IMG/VR virus record: IMGVR_UViG_3300042568_001234
Span: 1-27,615 of that record
Strand: one strand, 5' to 3'
DNA from: a virus
DNA length: 27,615 nucleotides
Shown piece by piece: positions 8,229 through 17,200 of this stretch (position 1 is the stretch's first letter; each line of letters starts with the position of its first letter). Position numbers and translations under genes: made by a program. The notes under the pieces are model-generated. The model had not been told where the DNA came from and ran no database searches. It saw nothing but the letters and a program-made list of their open reading frames with translations.

Positions 8229-11200
8229 TACCTTAACATACCTCCTAATCTCTTCTCATCTCTTAGTACTGACAAGACGACTTCTTTAATTCTTCTTGCT
8301 AATTCTTTATTTTGTTGATCTTGTTTAGAATCGCTTTGGCTTTCTTTTTCGCCACCTTTTCCATCAGAATTTACTGATATATTAATTGTTCCAACGCCAG
8401 CTATTTTTTCAACTAATTCTTCTAATTTAGCTTCTATCCTAGATGTCATTTCACCAGAATCTCCACCAGTTGCACCAGTTGAATTTAATTTTTGCAAAGC
8501 TCCATATCCAGTTTTCTGTGCAGCTTCTTTAGATACTACAAATTCCCCACCGTTTAACATTGCTGGTACGTTATCCCCCATTCCATTTCCAGCCACATAT
8601 CCACCAGCAGCCCTTCTTTGCCAAGAATATGGCGTACCCACTGAACCTTTGCTCCAAGAAACTCCCATTGGAGCAATAGCATTATATTGACCCATTGTTA
8701 ATGGTTCGTAACTTTGATTTTTAGCGTTCCAGCCTAAAGCCCCACCTGGACTTGTCGCTGTGGCTGAAACTCCAAGTAGATTAGCGGTCTTAAATGCATT
8801 AGAATCAAACTTCAATGCATTTCCTAAACCACCAAAAGTTTCTCCATTTATTTTTGCACCGCCCCACATGCCAGTAAAAAATCCTGGTTTTTCAGCACCT
8901 GGTTGACCAGAAGCAAATGCTTGTTGAGCAGCAGTTTTTCCAGCCATCATTGAGTTTCCAACAGCACTAACCGCCATTGAGACTCCAGCACTAATAAGCT
9001 GCGACATTAATGCATTTCTTGCTTGCTTTTTAGCTTGTTTTTTTGCTTCCTCATAAGCTTTTAATTGTTCTTCATATCGTTTTTGATTATCAAAATCCAT
9101 TTGGATTTTATCTTTCGAAGCTTGATATCCTTGAAAATACAAATCTAAAGCTTTATTTTTTGATTCTAAATATTGCGCATTTCTTACGTTGCCTTGATCG
9201 CGAAGTGCGAATAAAGAAAGATTTCCACTTCCAGCAGCTAAATCGATTGAAGCTCCACTACCACTCGATGAAATTTTATCATATTGAGTTCCAGCTGTTT
9301 GTTGTGTAGCGTAGGCAAGTAAGTTTTTTTGTCCTACTATCGCGCCTCGTCCATATGTTCCAGGCATGAAAAATCCGCCCTCTCCAGTCTGTTGATCTCT
9401 ACTATAAAAATCAGTCTGAGCCCTTAAAATTGCATTTTGTTTATCTTCTTCAGTGCCTGTATAGTTATCAATTCCAATTGCTTTTCCATTTTCGTCAAAC
9501 GATAAACCACCCATTCGAGTTTGACCATATGGCGTATATTTTGTAGGATTTTTAATTAAATCATTTAAGTCTGTTTCAACTAACCCTCCATTCGCAAATC
9601 CTTTTAATTTGCCAGCATTAAGTTTATCAAAGAAATCTTTTCCATATTTATTAACTGCATTCTTTTTAATAACATACTCGCCACCCATTAACATTGCTGG
9701 AACGTCATCTTTATTCCCAGAACCGCCTTTGATAATTCCTCCAGATGCAAAACCAAGCATACCAGCAACGCCAGTTCCAGGCTGCCCATTTCCAAAAAGT
9801 CCTGTAGTCAACTGATTTGCAGCTTTTGTCATTAATGCATCATTTATTTTATTGACGAATGCAGTTGCCACGCCCATTAATCTTTCACCTAATGAAGTTG
9901 TGGCGTTAGGGTCAGATAATGCTTTCATTGCATCAACTAATCCATCTCTAAAATTCATTGGAATTTGTTTTCCAAGAGTATTGCCGAATTCTTCTACTTG
10001 TGTATTTAATGCGCTCAAGGATTCTTTCATTCCTAAACCAAATTCTACTCTTGATCTTTCTGCAAAAATAGCCGCTTCTGTTTTAAATTGTTTTGTTTTA
10101 TCTATACTTTCTTCTTGTTTTCTTTGGTCCAAAGGTTGCTCTAAATTATTTATTGCTCCAATAGTTTTTCTATCTAGCTTTTCGGGCGGTGGCGCAAATG
10201 GATCTAATTTAAGTGATAATGCATCATATTTATCTGCAATAGTTTGCAAATCATCTTCCAAAGTATTTATTTCACTTTTTAAACCTTCAACTATCGCCAC
10301 ATCATATTGATTTGATATGGCAGTTTCCAGTTCATTTTTTTTCTCATCAATTTTTTCTTGCAATTTATTTGTTTGATCTATCAATTTAAAAGATTCATCT
10401 TCAAAATCTTTCGTATATCCTTTTTGATTTTTGCCACTGTACAAGTTTGAATCTATAGCTTGCTTTTTAGCAATTGCGATTGGATTTTTTGTTGGCGCAG
10501 TTTCGCCAGTTTTTTCGCTTGGATTAATGTATTCAGCAGTTTCGATAACTATCTTTTTAAATTCTTTTGCTGCACTTATAATTGAAGATTCAAAACTTTT
10601 TTCATCTATACTGTATGCTTTTTCTAAAGCTGAAAGCAACTCATCTTGAGTTTTTGCATTCATAGCTTCTCGCGCAAGCGGCATAGTCTCTGGCCTTTCA
10701 GAAAGGCGCTGTACTACTTTTGATTTGTTTGCATTTGCTATTTCTTGATTACGTGTTCTTAAATCTTCTTTTCTCCTATCAGCTTCTCTTTGAATATCTT
10801 GCAATTGTTGAGAAAATTTATCTTTTGGAGTATCTCTTCCTATTCTAGCAATACCAACTTCCGCATCTTCAATTTCTCTTAAGTATCCAAGTCTTTCTTT
10901 TTCTTTTTGGAGAGCTTGATCTCTTAAAGTTAAATTTGCCCTTAATATATCTCTTTCGGTATTAAAATAAAAATCTTGTTGTTTTTTGATTGAGGTATTC
11001 AATGAGTCTAATGCATTTTGCCTTGCTTTTTCTGCAGAAGCTTTTTTTGCATAATCGACTTGCTTGCCCATTATATTGAGCATTGTTTCGAGAACAATAT
11101 TGGAAGCTCCAATGGTTTGTAATTTTTCTTGTTCTGCTTTAACCAGCTTTTCTTGACTTTCTATTTGCTCTTTGCTTGCATTCCCTTCGCTAATTAATTT

Positions 11201-14200
11201 CTCTAAAATTTGTTTCTTTGTGTTTAATTGTTTTTCAATTTCTTTGGTTTGCTCTTCTGAATTTTTTCTAATAGGAATTAATAAATCATTAAATTCTTTT
11301 ATTGCTTGATTTGATTCTTCTAAAGAGTTTGCATCTATTATTTTCTGAAATCCTCCTTTAAGCTCCGCTCTTCTTGGTTCAGTTAAACTTGAACCAGTCA
11401 TTCCTAAATATTTATCTAAAGTTTCGCGACCTCTTGTTGTCGTAATATTTTTGATTTCGGACTGCAGTCTTCTTTGTTCTTCTAATTGCTTTAATTCTAA
11501 ATCGATAGAACTTCTTCTTGCTTCCGTTGTTGAAAGCAAATCTTTTTCGATTGACAGCATGTTCTCTCTTGGAGTTATTCTATTTAATTCTAACTGCTTT
11601 AATTTTGTTTGAATGTCTAATTCTTCTTTTAAGAAATTTGCACTAACAAGCATTGCTTCTTGACGAACTGATTCGGCATAAGCGGCTTGTTGGGCTGGAG
11701 CCACTTGTTCTTTTATATATTCTGCAATCAATTTGGCATATTCAACTTCATTCAATTTGAGAGTAACTTTTTCTTTTGTATTTTGATTTATAAAATCTTC
11801 TTCTCTTTTAATATCTTGTAGCAATTTTTTTCTTTCTTTTTCTAAATCGACATTACTTATAAGATCAAGTTTATTATTTTTAATATCTTGATCGATAGAG
11901 GCGAGTCTATCATATTTATCACTTAATCTACCTTTAGCTTCAACTGCTGCTTGCTTAATTTCTGGAGTTTTTATTTCGTATGTTGCTTGCTTTTGAAGTT
12001 CCGTTAATCTTTCGACTAACATTTCAATACTTTTAGATTGAATTTCAGTATTTGTTGGATTTTGATTTCCTTCTGTAGTTAACTGTTGAGTTGCTTGTGG
12101 AGCAATAACGTTACCTAGTTTTTCCAGCAACGCCTTTTGTCCATCAGTAGTTAATTTAGTTGAATTTACTAATTCTTTTAAATTTCCAAAAGTTTTAAAA
12201 TCTTCATTTTCTACTATTTTTCCATACAGCATTGAAAGCTTTGACGCTATATCGGTTCCACCAGCAGCGCCTTCTGATATTTTTGAAACTGTTTTTTTCT
12301 GTTGTTCAGTTAATTGAATGTTATATTTTTCACTTGCAGTTGTTAAATCTTCTATGAATTTTTCGCTTTTTGCAATAGTCCCATTCCAAATTTGCATCGC
12401 AGAATCTACCGCCTTAATTCCCTCATATGCAGCAACTGCGTAACCAGCTCCAGCAGTTATAAAGCCTACTGCTGCCATTCCTCCACCGCCTTTCAAGAAT
12501 GCACCCGCTTGAGATCCTAGAGATCCTCCGCTTTCTTTTGCGGCTTGTGCCGCTTTTTTTCCAGCCTCAAATCTGCCACTTATTCCACCTTCGCCAGCTA
12601 TTGAAGTTCCTAAATCTTTTGCTTGAGAAAACAAATATAAAGATTGTCCAGCCCCATTTAAAATTTCAGCTATTTTTTCTCCAGATTTTCCAAATGAAGA
12701 CATTGCTCCAGTCGCGAATGATAGCGCTGTTTGAAACTTGACTAAATTATATAGAGCATCTTGGGTAGTTTTTGTTTCTTTTTCATTTGCGCCCTTTTTA
12801 CCTTGAGCATCTTTATTACTTTGGTCAGTATTTTCTTTATTGCTTTCTGTTACTTGCTGTGTGGATTGTACAACATCACTTCCGCTTGAAGTCATTTTAT
12901 CAAAAACTTGAACTACGGCTTCTCCACTTACTCCAAGATTGTCAGCAATTCTTTTGAAGGCGTCATCAAGATTTAGAGACGAATCTTTTAAATTTTTTAA
13001 TCCATCTAAAGACTCTTCTATGGCTGCGACGACATCTGGATTTAATCCACCAGACGCAAAGTTGGGCACTCTGCCATCTGGCTCATCACGATTATTAATT
13101 ACTGCATATCCGTCTGGATTTTGCGGTCCTCGCACGCGAGCATCTTGAACCACCTTAATTGCAGATAATGGCAAACCAGATTCGCTTTGTTCGCGACCTA
13201 TAGCATCTAAAATAGCTTCTTTTGAAAAATTTGGAATATAACCTCTTGACGCACTTCCTTCTGGCGTACCTTTCCACCGCTTCAAAAACTCTTCCCTCTT
13301 TTCACTTTTTCTCTTATCTCTCGCTTCTCTTTTAATCCTATTTAATTCTACTTCAGGCTCTTGAGTTTTTTGTACAAATTTTAGTTGATCTATTATTTCA
13401 AATAGATCTATTCCCTCTGGCATATTCAATAAATTGCCAATAATATTATTTGCCAATTCTTTTCCAACTGGAGAGAATTTTTTTGCAGCCTCCATTAACC
13501 TTTTTATAAAAGGATCATTTCTGGTTACTGTTCCATCACCGTCAACATCTCCAGACGCAAAATTTGGCACGTATCCTACTGCCGCAGTTTTTGTCGGAGC
13601 ATAAGTCTGAAGCGACTTTTCAAAATTTATATTATCCCAATCAGAAACTCCAAAATCTCTTAAAGTCTCCAAAATAGTTCTTAGATTTTCAAATTCAGCA
13701 TCATTAACAACAGCCATTTTCTTTTTAGCTTTGTTATATGCAAAATTAGATTTTATTTTCTTTGCAAGAAATGGATTTTTTTCAGCTAATTTATTTAATT
13801 TATTTTCAATTCCGTATTCACCCTTCCAGCCTGTGATGAATGCAGTGCTTGTTCTGCCGTATTGATCCTCTTTGGTTTTCTCGTAAGAACCATATGGATA
13901 TTCGCTTTTCGCAATTATTGAAAGAACGTCAGAAGCATTAAATTTAGTTTTGTAGAACGTTGAATCTTCTCCTTCAGATGGGCGTTTTTTAGGATCATTT
14001 AAAATAATTCTATCTAATTTAGATTTACCAACTCTTTTTAAATTTTCTGGAGTTTGCAAGGGCATGACAAATCTTCTTTCTTGTTGAAGTTGATCAACTT
14101 TTAATTTATCTGGCAAAAGCAAGTTTCCATATTGATCTATATCAACACTCTTTCCTAAAGCTAAAAATTCTGCATCGTCTCGACCTATTGTAGTCATGAT

Positions 14201-17200
14201 TGCAGATACTTTAGTCTTTAATCTTTTTGTTAATTCATCTATAACTACTGGCCTGAACTGAGTAACTAACTTTGATATTTTGCTTTGTTCATCTGGACTA
14301 TTGATCGAACGAACACCAGCACTCGCTTTCGTTTGGAAAATTTGAGTCCAGACATCTTGCATGTTTCTATTTTTTGCAATGATATCAAATATTTGTCCAA
14401 GTTTTTCGTATTTTAATTCTCTCGCAAAACCACTGACTTCTCCAGTTACAGCTCTATTTTCGTCTGATTTTACTTCTGGCATTTGGCCAAAAGCAGTTTT
14501 GTTGGTTTTACCAGTTTTATAACTGGTAAATGCAGACATTAATTTCGCATAATATGCCTTATCAAGATTTCCATCATTTCCAAGTAAATGATAATTCGGC
14601 CCTAAAATGGAAGCCGCCATATCATTTTTAATTTTATTTATGTCTAAATTCTCATTAACTTTTGTTCCAGCTAAATCTGTGGTATATGATTCATTGCCAC
14701 CAAGTCTGTTTTTTAACTGCTCTATTGTTGCGCCTTTTACTCGATCACCAATTGTCATTACTGGTGCATTTTTCAATTCTCTTATTGCAAAATTGGGAAC
14801 ATAACCTTCTGCAGCCGTATTTAAATTATAATTAGATTCGTAAACAGTAAAGTCAATATCTTCCAATAAAGAATCTAAATCATCACTTTTTTTATTTCCC
14901 TTTTTTCCCTTTCCTTCAGATCCCAAAAATGCTAAAACTTTACTATTCGCTTCAGATTGAGTGAGCGCAGTTTTTCTTGCTTTTATTTCAACTAACTTTT
15001 TTCTATCCCTGCTGTGGAAATCAATTCCAGCATTAAAATCTTCTACCTTTACATAAGAAGTTAATTTATCTTTAAATTCTTTTTCTGCAATCGCTCCCTG
15101 TAAATTACTTTTTAATCCACCTAGAGAATTACCTTTTATTTTGCGATCTAAAATTTTGTTATATTCAAATTTGTCGCTTAAATAAGAACCGTAAGTATTT
15201 TGAATATATGAATAATCGCCTTTTTCTCTTGCGGATTTAATTAATTTATCTGCTTGGTCTCTATAAGTGATTGCATTTTTTTTATTTTTTTCTCTTTTGA
15301 TTTTTACATTTGCCGATTGTAAATAATCATCAAATTTTTCAGAACCATCATCATAATAAAATCCTAAATTGCCACCACCTTTACCACCCTTTTTAAGGGC
15401 AGAAATTTTTGTTTTGGAAAAATTTGGAACATATCCTTCGGATGCAGTTTTTGCTTTTTCTTCAACTTTGCCTTTTGCATCTTCTTTAGAAATTGATGCT
15501 GACTGATTTAACAGTTTAGCTTTTAAAACTTCACCACCTGGTTGAGAAAGTTGTTGTATAAATTTTGTGCCCAACTCGTCATTTAAAGCTTTTTCGGAAG
15601 ATTTAATTTCAACATATTCCCAAAACTTTTTAGGCAATCCATACTGTTCTGCAATGTCTGGCTTCAATCCATAAATATCGAATCTACTATTTGAGTCGTT
15701 GAAAAACTGACCAAAATTTTCATCTTCAGCAGACATGTTGGCCATTTTGAGCATCGTCTCAAAAAATGTACCAGCCATGCTATCATTGACTAAATTAAAA
15801 TTTTTGCCCCTGTTCATCATCAACTGCATTGTTGCAGTTGGCTTTATGCCCAATGAACTTAGTTCGTCTTTTATGAAAGTTCCTATTTGAGGACTTAGAG
15901 CTTCGTTTGCCTTTTTAAGAAAATGATTTTTTATATCTTCTTCACTTGCTTCAAGCGAATCTAAATTTTGATCACGCCTTCTATAAATATTTCCAACACT
16001 TACATTTTTAAAATTAAGTTTAGAATATTTTGATAAGGCTTCAATTAAAGCTGGATCTTTTGTTTCGCTTAACAATTGCGGAGTTAATTGCTTACCCCTT
16101 ATCCCTTTTGATCCAGTTCCTCCTATTGTTAAACCCGCAAACGAATAAGCATTTGCATCAATATCTAAACTTTTTTGTACGTCTGCAAAATTTGGAACAT
16201 ATCCAGAAGCTGAAAATAAAGTTGGTTTTCCAGTTCTAGTTTTAGAATAAGATGGAACTACAAAATCTCCCATTGGAGTCTTATAAACAGACTCCATTGA
16301 GTTAACTATCATTGTCCCTCGACCTTCCGTTGGGCCAAAATTAAAGTTGGAAATTTCTTTTATAGAAGCGCCAGCTGGAGCTTCTTGCATCTCCATTTTT
16401 CTAGCAGTATCTTTAGACATGTATCCACCAGCGGCAGTTTTCGCTTTAACATTTTTTGTGCCTTCTGTAGTTAACCTAATTCCTCCCTCATAAACTGAAG
16501 GTCCAACTTCCTTACTAAGTTTCGACATTCTTTCTAATGTCGCAGCTTGCTTCGAATAAAGACCTAAAAGATATTCTGCTTGAGCAGTTTTATTTCCTTC
16601 TAATGAAACAATTTTTGTTTGAACGGCAGTGTTTTGAAGCAATAATCCAAGTATAGATTTTTCTATATCTTGTTGTTCTTTTTTTACATTTGTTACGCCA
16701 AGTTGATTCTTTAAACTATCAACACCAAATTTTGCAAGATCACCAAAAAGTTTAATTCCAAGACCAGCAATCAAAAGAGCCCCTGGACCAGTAATTACAG
16801 AACCAATTCCTTTAACAATTGATTTTCCAATTGTCGCTCCACCTTCTTCTCCACCAGAAATACTTTCATTTAAAGATTCAAGAAATGAAGATGTTTTATT
16901 TAAAATAGATCTAAAATCATCAGAAAAAGCAACCTTACCAATAGTTGCCGCAAATTGAGTTCCAGAAGTCGTTAATCTGTCAAATGAAGCTTGAACTGTT
17001 TTATTTAGTTCATCTAACTTTTTAAAACCTTGATTTCCAGCATTTGATGATTGTTCCAAACTTCTATTAAATGTGCCATTTGCATTTGATATATCGTTAA
17101 GCAATGCGGCTAATTTATCAATTTGAAAACCACCACCGATCTTAATTAAAAGACCTTTTCTAGTTGCTGAATCTAAATTTTGAAATTCATCCGCAAGTTT

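Larger units (their letters stand above)
13058..16204 (-). repeat. Six dispersed GYVPNF-type motifs within the tape measure
   Basis: The motif is encoded at 16187-16204, 15419-15436, 14789-14806, 13559-13576, 13226-13243 and 13058-13075 (residues 625, 881, 1091, 1501, 1612 and 1668). Each is preceded by small residues (SAS, ASE, AAE, AAV, ASR; the last by PD) and followed by A or S. Codons differ between copies, so this is conservation at protein level and not a recent DNA duplication. The spacings are 256, 210, 410, 111 and 56 residues. The even flanks suggest a linker, a docking strand or a processing site. Confidence 0.85.

Noticed and set aside
9852-10310. 152-codon open frame on the plus strand inside the tape-measure gene
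   Set aside because: It lies opposite the coiled-coil coding sequence, is rich in Ser/Leu/Phe as expected of an antisense shadow, and has no ribosome site.
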